From a virus, in the IMG/VR virus record IMGVR_UViG_3300025697_000055, positions 1 through 40,431 of that record: DNA of 40,431 bases, one strand, 5' to 3'. Shown here piece after piece: positions 14,816 through 23,458 of this stretch. Within the stretch, counting starts at the first letter, position 1, and the number at the start of each line of letters is the position of its first letter. The notes below the pieces were generated by a model. That model did not search any database. It saw only the letters and a list, made by a program, of their open reading frames with translations, and was not told where the DNA came from. A program made the translations under genes and the position numbers.

Positions 14816-15466
14816 TTACTTAGTGGAAGCAATAGAGAATGCTCCCCAACCTAAGCCAGCACACATTCGGCTAGCTTGTCGACCTTCCCCAATACCCACT
14901 TGCTTACCTGCACGAAGCAAGAGGTTGGCCACATCTTCCAACGTGAAGCGGTCGGCGTCATAAACAATACGAATGACAGCCTCCCAACCAGGGTTCCACA
15001 TAGGCCGAATCCGGATGTCTGGATTACCATTAGCAACACGGAGGGCTTGCTCAAACTTGTGGGGCTTCCCCTTTGTAATCTTGATCAGGGGAATGCCTTC
15101 ATCCTTGTCATAGTCTTCCGCTTCAATATAAACGCATTGCTTGGCTTCCGTCATCTTGAAATCAACCAACCGACAGGCAGCAATCATCGCCGCCTTAATA
15201 GCTGTAGCAGGAATAGCCCCATTAGGCCACTTAGACTTGGAGGGCATATACATAGCATCCAGATAGCATTGATTGAAGTCCTTTGGTTCCCTTTTCGTGG
15301 ACTTCTTGGCTGTTCCTCCTGCTTCCTGCTTTGCCTTCATTTGCTCCTTTGCCTTTTGGCTAAACTTTTGTTGAACGTAGGGGGAATCCCCAGCAATCTT
15401 GAACACTGCTGTCTTCAGATTTGGGGCGGAAATTACCACAGACTGACTAACTGATTTCTTAACCAT
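14816..15466 (-). CDS. Conserved phage protein, possible recombination/ssDNA-binding role
   Basis: A 216-residue protein. It starts with an SAPNLKTAVFKIAGDSPYVQQKFSQKAKEQM segment-type layout, then PNGAIPATAIKAAMIAACR, PHKFEQALRVANGNPDIRIRP and a Gly-rich end VGIGEGRQASRMCAGLGWG. I have seen this layout in a common phage family of unknown function found in recombination modules. An annealing or RAMP-like role is only a guess from context. It follows the DNA polymerase and a small membrane protein in the operon. The Shine-Dalgarno is AAGGAGAG. Confidence 0.8.
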   Translation of the reverse strand: MVKKSVSQSVVISAPNLKTAVFKIAGDSPYVQQKFSQKAKEQMKAKQEAGGTAKKSTKREPKDFNQCYLDAMYMPSKSKWPNGAIPATAIKAAMIAACRLVDFKMTEAKQCVYIEAEDYDKDEGIPLIKITKGKPHKFEQALRVANGNPDIRIRPMWNPGWEAVIRIVYDADRFTLEDVANLLLRAGKQVGIGEGRQASRMCAGLGWGAFSIASTK

Positions 15467-15517
15467 CGCTCCACTCTCCTTACATTAAAAGTGTTTGGGT
15501 TTGACGCTTTTCTTCGG

Positions 15518-15733
15518 TTACTCTTGGGCTTCATCCCACAGCCTTCCAATGCTCTCAATTCGAGAAGCATTGAAGCGGCTGGTTGTTTCCCTTGACTCAT
15601 CCAGACGGTCTTCGTCCTCCTTCAATCCTACTTTTGCGGCCAGCACGAATAGCCACAGAACCCCGAAGATCATCAAGGGGTAGACTGTAACACGAACCAA
15701 CAATTTGAATTGTCCCCATTGCTTATTGGTCAT
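15518..15733 (-). CDS. Small single-pass membrane protein
   Basis: A 71-residue protein. Residues about 10-33 (LLVRVTVYPLMIFGVLWLFVLAA) form one membrane helix, followed by an acidic and basic cytoplasmic-type tail (KEDEDRLDESRETT). AGGAAAACAGAG lies just before ATG 15733. It sits in the 280-bp space between DNA polymerase and the next gene. Function unknown. Confidence 0.7.
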   Translation of the reverse strand: MTNKQWGQFKLLVRVTVYPLMIFGVLWLFVLAAKVGLKEDEDRLDESRETTSRFNASRIESIGRLWDEAQE

Positions 15734-15746
15734 CTCTGTTTTCCTT

Positions 15747-17783
15747 TCATGGAAGTTCTGTTTCTCCCCAGTTATTGGGATGATACTCTACACTGACGGG
15801 CGTAGGAATCCCCACGTCTTCTCCCCCCTTCGCCATGAGTTTCTGTAGCTTCCTGATCTTTGGTAAGTTTGCTCTACCTCCCTTCGGAAAGTCAAAGACA
15901 ATCTCGTCATGTACCTGCATGACCATATAGTATCCCGTGCCTTCCCTCTTACGCTTGTTTATCCTGTCCAGATACTCTTGACAGTATACCATTGCCTTGC
16001 TGGCTATCCACATCGCTGTTCCCTGAACGTGGTAGTTAAGCGGGACAGTCGGCAGAATGCTTCCCCAGCGCGTGCGGGTACAGGACAAGGGATAGCCTTG
16101 GGTATTGTCTAGAGTATTGTCTGGGACAGTTTCGACAAATCCTTGGTCTTGGGCTAGCTGAACCATTCTCTCGTTGAGTTTCTTGATCCGACTGAACCTT
16201 GATTGTATCCTATGCTGGGCTCCTGGAACGTGGTAGGCTCTGTCGGCTGTCCCGCTCTTTTCTACAGCCCCATATTGTACAGCGAAGTTCCCGTTCTTTA
16301 CCCACTGGTACCAAGTTGTTGCATATTTCTTCTTGGCTTTAAGTAGTCCCTTGGGGTCTTTCTTATCATACTTATCTGGATGAAGAATTGAGAATACGAG
16401 TAAGTGATTAGAACCGAAGAAGGGAGGCTTGTCAGGCTTCTCAAAAAGCTTTATCATCTCCATTTCTCCTGCTTCGTAGGCAGGTATCCGCAACTCCAGA
16501 TTATTGTAGTCTAAGCTCCACCACTCCCTTTCTCGAATAGGCCCGAAGCAATACCGAAGATTGAATCCCTCTTGCTTGCTGATATTTTGCTCGTTGGGAT
16601 TTTGGCTAGAAAATCTTAACGTATCCGTTCCCGTTGTGTTGAGGGATGGATGCAAACGATACCAAAGTCCATGTTTGCTGCAAGACTTAACAGGCAACCA
16701 AAATCGTTGATAACTCTCCATGTATGAAAGCGCTGTGCTTCTCTTACGTTTTGCCTTCAAGGCATTCACAAACTCCAAACTCTCTCCCTCAGGCAGAGTG
16801 GCTTGCCAATGCTCTAGTGTAGCTGCATCCAAGGACGGTGCGCTTGTTTTCTGGCTTAACTTCAGGGGAGGCAACTTGAGCTTGTCGAAGACAAGTTCTC
16901 GGATAGAATTGTTGTTCCCTCCCTTGGGAATAGACAGCTCAAACTTGTGGTTAAGAGCCACCCCCAACATAACCTTGTTGGCCTTCCCTACTTCCTGGGT
17001 GAACACCTTTTGAAGCTTCTCTAACCTCTTCCGGTTGATGGTTATCCCATGCCTCTCCATCTGCACAATAATTGGAACAAGCTTCAGCCTCTCCAGATAG
17101 ATTTCCCACAGCCCTCTGAGTTTGAGCAGTTCCTTTTGCTTCTTCCAAAGAGGGAGCGTAGCAGAGCTATCACCGTTTGCATATTTGATGCAGACTGTAT
17201 GCCACGGATGGTCCTCGGGATAGTCTAGCTCAGCAGCAACAGCCGAAGGAACCCAAGCATCATACTTCCAGACCTTCCCCTTTGCGCTTGGCATATCTGG
17301 GCGGCCTGGATGTGCCAAAGCCCAATCAGGTCTCTCCGATTTGACTACAGACTTTGCCTCCATTACAGCCCTATGAAGTCTCTCTTCAAGAGGGTCCATA
17401 TTGATTGACAAATACACCATAGCCATTGTGGATAAGTCATGTTGTTGGTTGCTTGCTAACAGATGACCGGCCAACAGTGTGTCATAGGTTTTATGCCAAG
17501 GCCAATCGCTGAAATCCTCCTTCCCTATTCCGATAGTTGCCAGGGCTTGGATATCAAACTTAGGATTCTGGAAGACAATCGCTTCAGCGTTTCTGATCTC
17601 TTCTTTTACCTCTTGGATCTCGTTTAGAGGGGCTATCACTTTACGGGTCAAAGGATCTACTGGCCACTGCCAATAGATGTTCTCATCTTGCTCATTGCAA
17701 ATGGTTACGATGTACGGCTTTGCCCCATGATGCAAATCCAATCCAGTGGTCTCAGTGTCAAGTGATATCATCTTCCACCCCAT
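15747..17783 (-). CDS. polA: Family A DNA polymerase with 3'-5' exonuclease
   Basis: A 678-residue replicative polymerase. The exonuclease domain opens with SLDTETTGL (residues 7-15) and continues with YDTLLAGHLLASNQQHDLSTMAM. Polymerase motif A is SLDYNNLELR (about 422-431), motif B is in KYATTWYQWVKNGNFAVQYG (about 485-504), and motif C is QVHDEIVFDFP (about 622-632). The catalytic Asp residues are present. Position 762-type selectivity cannot be judged without alignment, and there is no 5'-3' exonuclease domain. ATG 17771 is an alternative start with GGGTGG before it. It overlaps the preceding small gene by 26 bases. Confidence 0.96.
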   Translation of the reverse strand: MGWKMISLDTETTGLDLHHGAKPYIVTICNEQDENIYWQWPVDPLTRKVIAPLNEIQEVKEEIRNAEAIVFQNPKFDIQALATIGIGKEDFSDWPWHKTYDTLLAGHLLASNQQHDLSTMAMVYLSINMDPLEERLHRAVMEAKSVVKSERPDWALAHPGRPDMPSAKGKVWKYDAWVPSAVAAELDYPEDHPWHTVCIKYANGDSSATLPLWKKQKELLKLRGLWEIYLERLKLVPIIVQMERHGITINRKRLEKLQKVFTQEVGKANKVMLGVALNHKFELSIPKGGNNNSIRELVFDKLKLPPLKLSQKTSAPSLDAATLEHWQATLPEGESLEFVNALKAKRKRSTALSYMESYQRFWLPVKSCSKHGLWYRLHPSLNTTGTDTLRFSSQNPNEQNISKQEGFNLRYCFGPIREREWWSLDYNNLELRIPAYEAGEMEMIKLFEKPDKPPFFGSNHLLVFSILHPDKYDKKDPKGLLKAKKKYATTWYQWVKNGNFAVQYGAVEKSGTADRAYHVPGAQHRIQSRFSRIKKLNERMVQLAQDQGFVETVPDNTLDNTQGYPLSCTRTRWGSILPTVPLNYHVQGTAMWIASKAMVYCQEYLDRINKRKREGTGYYMVMQVHDEIVFDFPKGGRANLPKIRKLQKLMAKGGEDVGIPTPVSVEYHPNNWGETELP

Positions 17784-18054
17784 ACTCTGAGACAGGTCTA
17801 GTCACTATACCATTGCTGTCCAGATTATCTGCCCTTGGGGTGTTGAACCACTGCTTAACAGATTGCAACCACTCCGCTCTACACCCCTTGCAAACCCTCA
17901 ATGTATAAATCCTGTGTTTGACAGCAATACCTACAGACTGTAGGTACACAATATCGAAAGGGATACCCAACTCCATGAGATCGTAAAGACAGGAAAGATG
18001 GAGGGTCCGCATGTTTTGCCCTACCTCTCCACATCGTTGGCATTTCTCACTCAT
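17758..18054 (-). CDS. Small zinc-finger-type phage protein
   Basis: A 98-residue protein starting MSEKCQRCGEVG and followed by RTLHLSCLYDLMELGIPFD. A second Cys pair, VCKGCRAEW, could complete a zinc site. The layout is common in small phage proteins of unknown function. ACAAGGAGCGTAGG precedes ATG 18054. Its end overlaps the DNA polymerase start, suggesting coupling. Confidence 0.75.
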   Translation of the reverse strand: MSEKCQRCGEVGQNMRTLHLSCLYDLMELGIPFDIVYLQSVGIAVKHRIYTLRVCKGCRAEWLQSVKQWFNTPRADNLDSNGIVTRPVSEYGVEDDIT

Positions 18055-18067
18055 CCTACGCTCCTTG

Positions 18068-18277
18068 TTAATACAACACTTTTACAACTCGTTTAGTCTC
18101 GTGAATAAATGGGTGGTTCGTGAAGACAGCCCTGGCTGATTTCCTGGCTTGCCCCATAACTGCATACAATTTTGATCGACAGACAAGCACGCCAGGACCG
18201 TCCCAAGGATCAGTTATAAGGGACCAATAAGATCCCCCAGATTTTAGTTCCTAGTATTTTAGTTTGTATCGGGGCAT
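18068..18277 (-). pseudogene. Small gene with in-frame TAG at codon 9
   Basis: ATG 18277 follows AAGGAG at good spacing inside the end of the HNH gene. The frame reads MPRYKLKY, then TAG (18251-18253), then 60 protein-like codons (ELKSGGSYWSLITDPWDGPG...VFTNHPFIHETKRVVKVLY) to TAA 18068. No start codon lies between the TAG and the conserved-looking part. Frame and ribosome-binding site are intact, so either one nonsense mutation or sequencing error interrupts it, or the TAG is read through. It then hands over to the next gene's Shine-Dalgarno. Function unknown; no other gene here needs TAG reassignment. Confidence 0.55.
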
Positions 18278-18795
18278 TTCTTGTACTCCTTACCATCGAT
18301 AATCAATCTCCACTCAGAAGCTTCTGCTGCCATCCCATCATAGACTTCCTGGAGGCGTAAGCCAGCAGCCTCCAACACCCTATCTCCATGCTGTATTACA
18401 GCCTTGTATTTTACATGGGTTATCTTGCCCTCTTCTAGCAGTGCTGCAAGCCTCCCTGAATGGATGTAATTGTGACACAAGTGGCAGAGAGGGACAGTCT
18501 CCAAGTAGGTCATTCGACCAAGTAAGTAGTCTACGCTGTAGAGTTCATGTCCCTCTAACCATTGCCGATACGAGGCGTTGCCTTTGTGTACTCCACAGGC
18601 AACACAATGGAAGGCGGTTGATTTGTAGGATGCTTGCCGAGTTTTGTCCCACCACTTTGCTCCAAGGACAACCCTGGGGGCTAGGCCATGCAAAGGCTCT
18701 GGGATTCTCCTGCAACGGAGAACTTCAGGACGTAGCTTCCACGCAAAAGCTTTGCGCCTCTTAATTGCTTCCATCAGTTTTGAGGTTTTAACCAT
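18259..18795 (-). CDS. HNH-type nuclease-like phage protein
   Basis: A 178-residue protein starting at ATG 18795 (AAGGAACGGG before it). Cys pairs CVACG and CHLCHNYIH flank EGHELYSVDYLLGRMTYLETVPL, a treble-clef HNH arrangement; RVVLGAKWWDKTRQASYKST upstream is typical of this phage family. It may be a free-standing nuclease rather than a homing enzyme. It overlaps a small zinc-finger gene at its start and the TAG-interrupted gene at its end. Confidence 0.8.
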   Translation of the reverse strand: MVKTSKLMEAIKRRKAFAWKLRPEVLRCRRIPEPLHGLAPRVVLGAKWWDKTRQASYKSTAFHCVACGVHKGNASYRQWLEGHELYSVDYLLGRMTYLETVPLCHLCHNYIHSGRLAALLEEGKITHVKYKAVIQHGDRVLEAAGLRLQEVYDGMAAEASEWRLIIDGKEYKKCPDTN

Positions 18796-18899
18796 CCCGT
18801 TCCTTTGCAAGGCACACACTCTTTTTTCTTACTACTCTTACCAGTTCCCCCACAGGCTTTGCACCGCTTCTTGAGGGGCCTACGTCTTTTCTTTTTCAT
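18774..18899 (-). CDS. 41-residue zinc-finger protein (DnaJ-type CxxCxGxG)
   Basis: A short gene with ATG 18899 and GGGGAAACC before it. After a basic start (MKKKRRRPLKKR) come CKACGGTGKS and CVPCKGTGWL, two CxxCxGxG units that bind one zinc as in the DnaJ central domain. It overlaps the HNH gene by 22 bases. It might bind RNA or partner proteins; no function can be assigned. Confidence 0.75.
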   Translation of the reverse strand: MKKKRRRPLKKRCKACGGTGKSSKKKECVPCKGTGWLKPQN

Positions 18900-18931
18900 G
18901 GTTTCCCCATGTAATTCGGCTAATAACTAAG

Positions 18932-19042
18932 TGGCCCTGGCAGGAATCGAACCTACATTACTCCTTTACCAAATGCCAATAAGATACCGCCCTAGGCGGT
19001 AAAATACCTGGGTGTAGACTATGCCAATTATCTCACAGGGCC
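18932..19042 (-). tRNA. tRNA-like element with abnormal central region
   Basis: A 111-base element. The 5' GGCCCTG pairs perfectly with 3' CAGGGCC. A D-arm-like AGAT/GTCT stem encloses AATTGGCATA, and a good T arm has GTAGG/CCTGC with loop TTCGATT, then discriminator A without encoded CCA. The 58 bases between D and T arms are too long for a normal anticodon and variable arm. They contain a TACCG/CGGTA hairpin with loop CCTAGGG (triplet TAG, C instead of T at position 33) and a possible TTTACC/GGTAAA pairing. It may be a tRNA with an insertion, a degenerate Leu-like tRNA or a tRNA mimic. It lies in the gap between minus-strand genes. Confidence 0.5.
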
Positions 19043-19050
19043 AAATAAAG

Positions 19051-19095
19051 GCTAGTGGGGCTTTTGCCCAAGGAGAAGCTACTCACCCCACTAGC
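19051..19095 (-). terminator. 10-bp stem-loop before the tRNA-like element
   Basis: GCTAGTGGGG and CCCCACTAGC pair perfectly around a 25-base loop. On the minus strand the stem is followed by CTTTATTTGG, a weak U-rich tail. It may terminate the acidic-protein transcript or act as a processing site for the adjoining tRNA-like RNA. Confidence 0.5.
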
Positions 19096-19140
19096 TGCTA
19101 TGTCAAGGGGAAACCCCAAGAGATAGCGAAGACAAGAAAC

Positions 19141-20259
<1,119 letters not shown>

Positions 20260-20289
20260 AGTAGCTTCTCCAACTTCAAAATAGGATTG

Positions 20290-20319
20290 GTTATAACCTA
20301 CCTCAACTCTCTTCCACAA
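20290..20319 (-). promoter_or_regulatory. Candidate promoter for the acidic protein gene
   Basis: TTGTGG (20314-20319), 18 bp and TATAAC (20290-20295) on the minus strand, about 30 bases upstream of ATG 20259, between csrA and this gene. Confidence 0.45.
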
Positions 20320-20327
20320 CTCTCTAG

Positions 20328-20513
20328 CTAATTCCTCTTTCTGATTTCTCCTTCCTTTTCAATGTCTCTTGCTACTTCTTCCCGATGAACTGCAATTTCT
20401 TTAGGTGCAGTAATTCCCAACCGAACTACCCCACCCCGAAGACTTAGTACGGTAATAACTATGTCCTCCCCAATGAGTACCCGTTCGCCGTTTCTCCTGT
20501 TGAGCACAAGCAT
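20328..20513 (-). CDS. csrA: CsrA-family translational regulator
   Basis: A 61-residue protein that matches CsrA/RsmA along its whole length. [43 protein letters not shown] and the basic tail are diagnostic, and Arg44-type and Leu4-type RNA-binding positions are present. CsrA dimers bind GGA motifs, often over Shine-Dalgarno sites, and change translation or mRNA decay. The gene starts 2 bases after the Sak4-like gene's TAG and shares its ribosome-binding region (GATGGAGAATAG). A phage copy could reprogram host carbon-storage and motility genes or control the phage's own mRNAs, several of which carry ACAAGGAG at their start. Confidence 0.95.
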   Translation of the reverse strand: MLVLNRRNGERVLIGEDIVITVLSLRGGVVRLGITAPKEIAVHREEVARDIEKEGEIRKRN

Positions 20514-20515
20514 GG

Positions 20516-21346
20516 CTATTCTCCATCAATAACTGATTGGATTTTCTGGTAAGACGGATTGACAATACAGTCAGGCAGCACAACATCAGGAGAGACACGA
20601 AAGCCAGTCATGTAGATGGGGTGAGGGCCGATCCGCAGGCAGTATTCTATTTTACCCGTCTTTTGCCTACTCTCTGTAACCTTCTTACCAATCTTGCGTT
20701 TCTTGATCGTGACCTCTTCCTGCAAGAAACATTGTCCGATGTAATCACAAGCCCCGTTAAGCCAACCGGCAACGCTGGGAGTCAAAGCACTTCCCACAGT
20801 AGGAAACACTCCCAAGTCATTATCACTCTCATCGCCCTTGCTGAAGTCTCTTTCGTGCGCAATAATCACGACATAAGCGTTGGCCTTTGCTGCTAAATCA
20901 AGGAGTGCCCTCAACCGCTCTTTTGTTTGGCTTCCACAAGTCTGCCAGTCCCCCTGTTTAGCGATGCCCCAAGTCTTTTGGATTGGCATATCCTCCAACC
21001 CTAAAATCTCCTTCAGGATCATATCTTGAAGTCCACCAGCAGTATCCAAGACAACTGACTCATACTTACCGTCGGAGACTAGAGGCAACAACTCATCTAG
21101 GTCTGTTGTTCTCTGCAATTGGACAAACTGCACCCCCTTCATTTTACCCAAGCTGGCAGTTCCGTCTTCCGTTCCAATTAGCAGAAGAGGCTTAGGAAAG
21201 GAACAAGCCAGCCGAGTCTTTCCCCGCTTCCCCAGCCCATAGACATTCAACTTCATTCCTGACCGTCTTGAACCTACGTCGTGAATACGGCCCAAGACTC
21301 CGCTCTTGGTTACTCTCTTCCTCGACTGCTTAACAATCTTTGGCAT
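20516..21346 (-). CDS. Sak4-like RecA-fold ATPase (single-strand annealing/recombination)
   Basis: A 276-residue protein. Walker A is GLGKRGKTR (residues 37-45) and Walker B is SVVLDTAG (about 96-103). The protein then runs into a RecA-like core ([16 protein letters not shown]) and a C-terminal beta region. This is the phage AAA_24/Sak4-type nucleotide-binding family, which works with an SSB in recombination. That fits the neighbours: an acidic SSB-like protein, a RecB/Cas4-like nuclease and a RuvC-like resolvase. AGGAAAAGCAA precedes ATG 21346. Confidence 0.88.
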   Translation of the reverse strand: MPKIVKQSRKRVTKSGVLGRIHDVGSRRSGMKLNVYGLGKRGKTRLACSFPKPLLLIGTEDGTASLGKMKGVQFVQLQRTTDLDELLPLVSDGKYESVVLDTAGGLQDMILKEILGLEDMPIQKTWGIAKQGDWQTCGSQTKERLRALLDLAAKANAYVVIIAHERDFSKGDESDNDLGVFPTVGSALTPSVAGWLNGACDYIGQCFLQEEVTIKKRKIGKKVTESRQKTGKIEYCLRIGPHPIYMTGFRVSPDVVLPDCIVNPSYQKIQSVIDGE

Positions 21347-21355
21347 TTGCTTTTC

Positions 21356-21568
21356 CTAAAATGGTTGGTTTGAGTCAATAAGGATTATCAACTCTTGCGT
21401 TATCTCTTTCAATGCCTCGTTTGTGTTGTGGGTTGTCGTCCTCAACTCTTCTAGTTCAGCCAACATGCCACACAGTTTCAACCTCAACCCTTCGTCCATC
21501 AGAGGCTCTTTGGGTTTCTGTTTCTTCCTCTTCCTCTTGGGCTTCTTAGTCTTCGATGATGCAGTCAT
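21356..21568 (-). CDS. Small basic, coiled-coil-like protein
   Basis: A 70-residue protein. The first 22 residues are nearly all Lys/Arg/Pro (TKKPKRKRKKQKPK). Then comes a Leu- and Glu-rich helix (LKLCGMLAELEELRTTTHNTNEALKEI...) likely to form a coiled coil. AGGTTTGTA precedes ATG 21568, inside the end of the upstream gene. Function unknown. Confidence 0.65.
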   Translation of the reverse strand: MTASSKTKKPKRKRKKQKPKEPLMDEGLRLKLCGMLAELEELRTTTHNTNEALKEITQELIILIDSNQPF

Positions 21569-21971
21569 TACAAACCTCGATTTTTAGGGTGCCCTCTCCA
21601 CCACAACTCATAGTATCCAAACTGATGGAGTATCTTTGGCCTTGGTAGACTATCGGATTTCCTCCGGCTGCTCTGATTCTTCTTACCAAATCTTTTCTGC
21701 AAGCTGTTTCTTGTTTGGTTGCTCTCTTAGATTCTCTCTCAGCATTCTTCACGGCTTCGATTGCTTCCAAGTATTTGGTAAGACCTTCTCGGATTTTCTC
21801 TTTCTCTTGCATTATTCCAGTTCTCCAAACAGGCTGTCCAGCCTTTAGTTTTTGGGTCATCTCTTCCACAACAGTTTCGTGCATGTCGTTTGCTTTGTCG
21901 TCAGCATCTAATTTAGCTATGCCCCAAGGACTATCAACATGGACTTCCGTTCGTTTGACTGTCTTATTCAT
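21546..21971 (-). CDS. Hypothetical helical protein
   Basis: A 141-residue protein, highly charged and helical in the middle (EKEKIREGLTKYLEAIEAVKNAERESKRATKQE). It has a beta-rich end with CGGEG and CNDC Cys residues that could bind metal. An ATGA overlap links it to the nuclease gene upstream. Not recognised; it belongs to the recombination operon. Confidence 0.72.
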   Translation of the reverse strand: MNKTVKRTEVHVDSPWGIAKLDADDKANDMHETVVEEMTQKLKAGQPVWRTGIMQEKEKIREGLTKYLEAIEAVKNAERESKRATKQETACRKDLVRRIRAAGGNPIVYQGQRYSISLDTMSCGGEGTLKIEVCNDCIIED

Positions 21972-23074
21972 TCCAGTTCTCCAAATAGGCTGTCCACGTT
22001 TTCCAACCCCAGCTTGCTCCCTGTGTTGATGTATTCATCCAATTCTCCGCTTCCGCCCTCAGCAAGCACATTCCAAAACCCGTAGGGTGTCCGCCAGTGG
22101 AGTGTGTTAACAACCCCAACACCAAACGGCGTAGGTCCAGATTGAACCCACTCCCACCAATCGCAGAGTTGCTCAAGAATGGGGTTGAGAAACTCCCGCT
22201 TGAATCGCTCCAAATCAGCGGGAGTTATCTCAACCTTCCACCGCATGAAGTACCAACTCGGCTCTTCAGCAATTAGTCCCTGGAGCCTCTCGTAGTATTG
22301 GTCAGGAGTCTCCCCCCTTGGATTACTCTTGGTGGGTTTGTGTTGGCGTATCGAGTGCTTGCCTCCTGCCAACGGGCGGCGAACTACATTGTACCTTACA
22401 CCCTTGATTTCTTTGGGACTAAACCTAGGAGATTCAGTCATCGCAACAAGGTACAACATGGTCTGCAAATCAAACCCGCTGCCCACCTGTTGCTTCAATA
22501 CATCCTCCTTGATATCTCCCTTCGTCTTGTTTTCTTGGAGATAGACTCCCCCAGTTTTCTTACTCCCAATCCAATCCACGCTGTCCCACTTTCCTCGCAA
22601 CAAAACAATCCGACCTGAGGGAAGCTTGTAAGGTATCTTGAAAGTTTCCTCTTGACAGATAGGCTTTCGGCTCTTCACGTCTGGATGATTCTTCCAGTAT
22701 TCCACATAGATGGGAAACTGGAGTTTGCAAATGGAATACCACTTGTTGATAACATCGCTGTCCATTTTGTATCTCTGCGCTAACTCGCAGCAATACCCCA
22801 GCAGGGCATCTAGCCAAGGAGGATCAGCAACAGGATTATTGACTATGGGATTACCGCTCTCTGCAAAGACTTCCTCACAGATATGCCACATCTGCCCATA
22901 CTCAATTGCATGATTGAACTTCCTCTGAGGTCTCAGGCCCTCAACCGTGAGTACACGGAACCGTTCACGACAACAAAGGAATCGACTCAACATGGATTGG
23001 GTAATTCCATCTACTTCCGGCCCCTTCCACAGAGGCTTTTGAGACTCCAGCTTCTTTGTTCTAATTACCACCAT
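21968..23074 (-). CDS. PD-(D/E)XK nuclease (RecB/Cas4-like)
   Basis: A 368-residue protein. It has an N-terminal ITQSMLSRFLCCRERFRV helix typical of RecB-like nucleases, then the nuclease core: Glu in EETFKIPY (about 147), Asp in LRGKWDSVDW (about 164-168) and the ExK motif in LQENKTKG (about 180). Such enzymes trim DNA ends for recombination. There is no clear 4Fe-4S set, though CC at about 34-35 is present. TCAAGGAGCAAAACG precedes ATG 23074, and the preceding small gene overlaps by 14 bases. It is grouped with SSB-, Sak4- and RuvC-like genes. Confidence 0.88.
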   Translation of the reverse strand: MVVIRTKKLESQKPLWKGPEVDGITQSMLSRFLCCRERFRVLTVEGLRPQRKFNHAIEYGQMWHICEEVFAESGNPIVNNPVADPPWLDALLGYCCELAQRYKMDSDVINKWYSICKLQFPIYVEYWKNHPDVKSRKPICQEETFKIPYKLPSGRIVLLRGKWDSVDWIGSKKTGGVYLQENKTKGDIKEDVLKQQVGSGFDLQTMLYLVAMTESPRFSPKEIKGVRYNVVRRPLAGGKHSIRQHKPTKSNPRGETPDQYYERLQGLIAEEPSWYFMRWKVEITPADLERFKREFLNPILEQLCDWWEWVQSGPTPFGVGVVNTLHWRTPYGFWNVLAEGGSGELDEYINTGSKLGLENVDSLFGELE

Positions 23075-23279
23075 CGTTTTGCTCCTTGAAAGGTAAGATC
23101 AAAGGAAACTCATTGAGAGTGATTGCTGTTATTTTCACTCCTGCCACAATTCTTGTCCCGTGGATAGAGCGGGCTACCTCAGATTCTACTCTCTCCCTAG
23201 GCCCAACATATTGGATCAACCGTAGCAGTTGAATTTCGTCGTCTCGAAACTTACCTGAAATCTCTTCTGGCGTTTTCAT
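23061..23279 (-). CDS. Hypothetical small protein
   Basis: A 72-residue protein from ATG 23279, chosen because ACAAGGAGCAAAACG lies directly before it; the open frame extends further upstream. Helical start, beta-rich end (GTRIVAGVKITAITLNEFPLILPF). It is the first gene after the structured leader at 23347-23420. Function unknown. Confidence 0.7.
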   Translation of the reverse strand: MKTPEEISGKFRDDEIQLLRLIQYVGPRERVESEVARSIHGTRIVAGVKITAITLNEFPLILPFKEQNDGGN

Positions 23280-23346
23280 CGTTTTGCTCCTTGTCCTTGG
23301 GATTCTAGATTCATCACCCAACGCTTTGTTCATTGTAAAGAAAAGT

Positions 23347-23420
23347 GCAACGGGGGCAGCAAGCTATGGAAGGCAATATTTGGGTAGCTTCCCAATAAGG
23401 GCTACGGCTGCCCCCGTTGC
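23347..23420 (-). ncRNA. Structured 5' leader with 14-bp closing stem
   Basis: Bases 23347-23360 and 23407-23420 are perfect 14-bp complements (GCAACGGGGGCAGC). Inside, the segment at 23384-23390 can pair either with 23361-23366 (AAGCTA/TAGCTT) or with 23401-23405 (GTAGC/GCTAC), giving two mutually exclusive hairpins. The minus-strand promoter at 23431-23458 would start transcription within a few bases of the stem, so this is the very 5' end of an mRNA for the gene at 23279. The poor T-run argues against a simple terminator. Confidence 0.6.
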
Positions 23421-23430
23421 GTAAGCCCCT

Positions 23431-23458
23431 ATTATAACCTATTGCAAAGCGTCCGTAA
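23431..23458 (-). promoter_or_regulatory. Internal promoter inside the end of the glycosylase gene
   Basis: TTACGG (23453-23458), a 16-bp spacer and a perfect TATAAT (23431-23436). Transcription would begin near 23424, directly in front of the 14-bp stem. Confidence 0.55.

Noticed and set aside
14481-14832. Two minus-strand open frames across the pentamer array
   Set aside because: Their sequence is a five-residue echo of the DNA repeat (Ser, Arg, Gln, Val, Lys), with no ribosome-binding site; openness follows from the 5-bp period.
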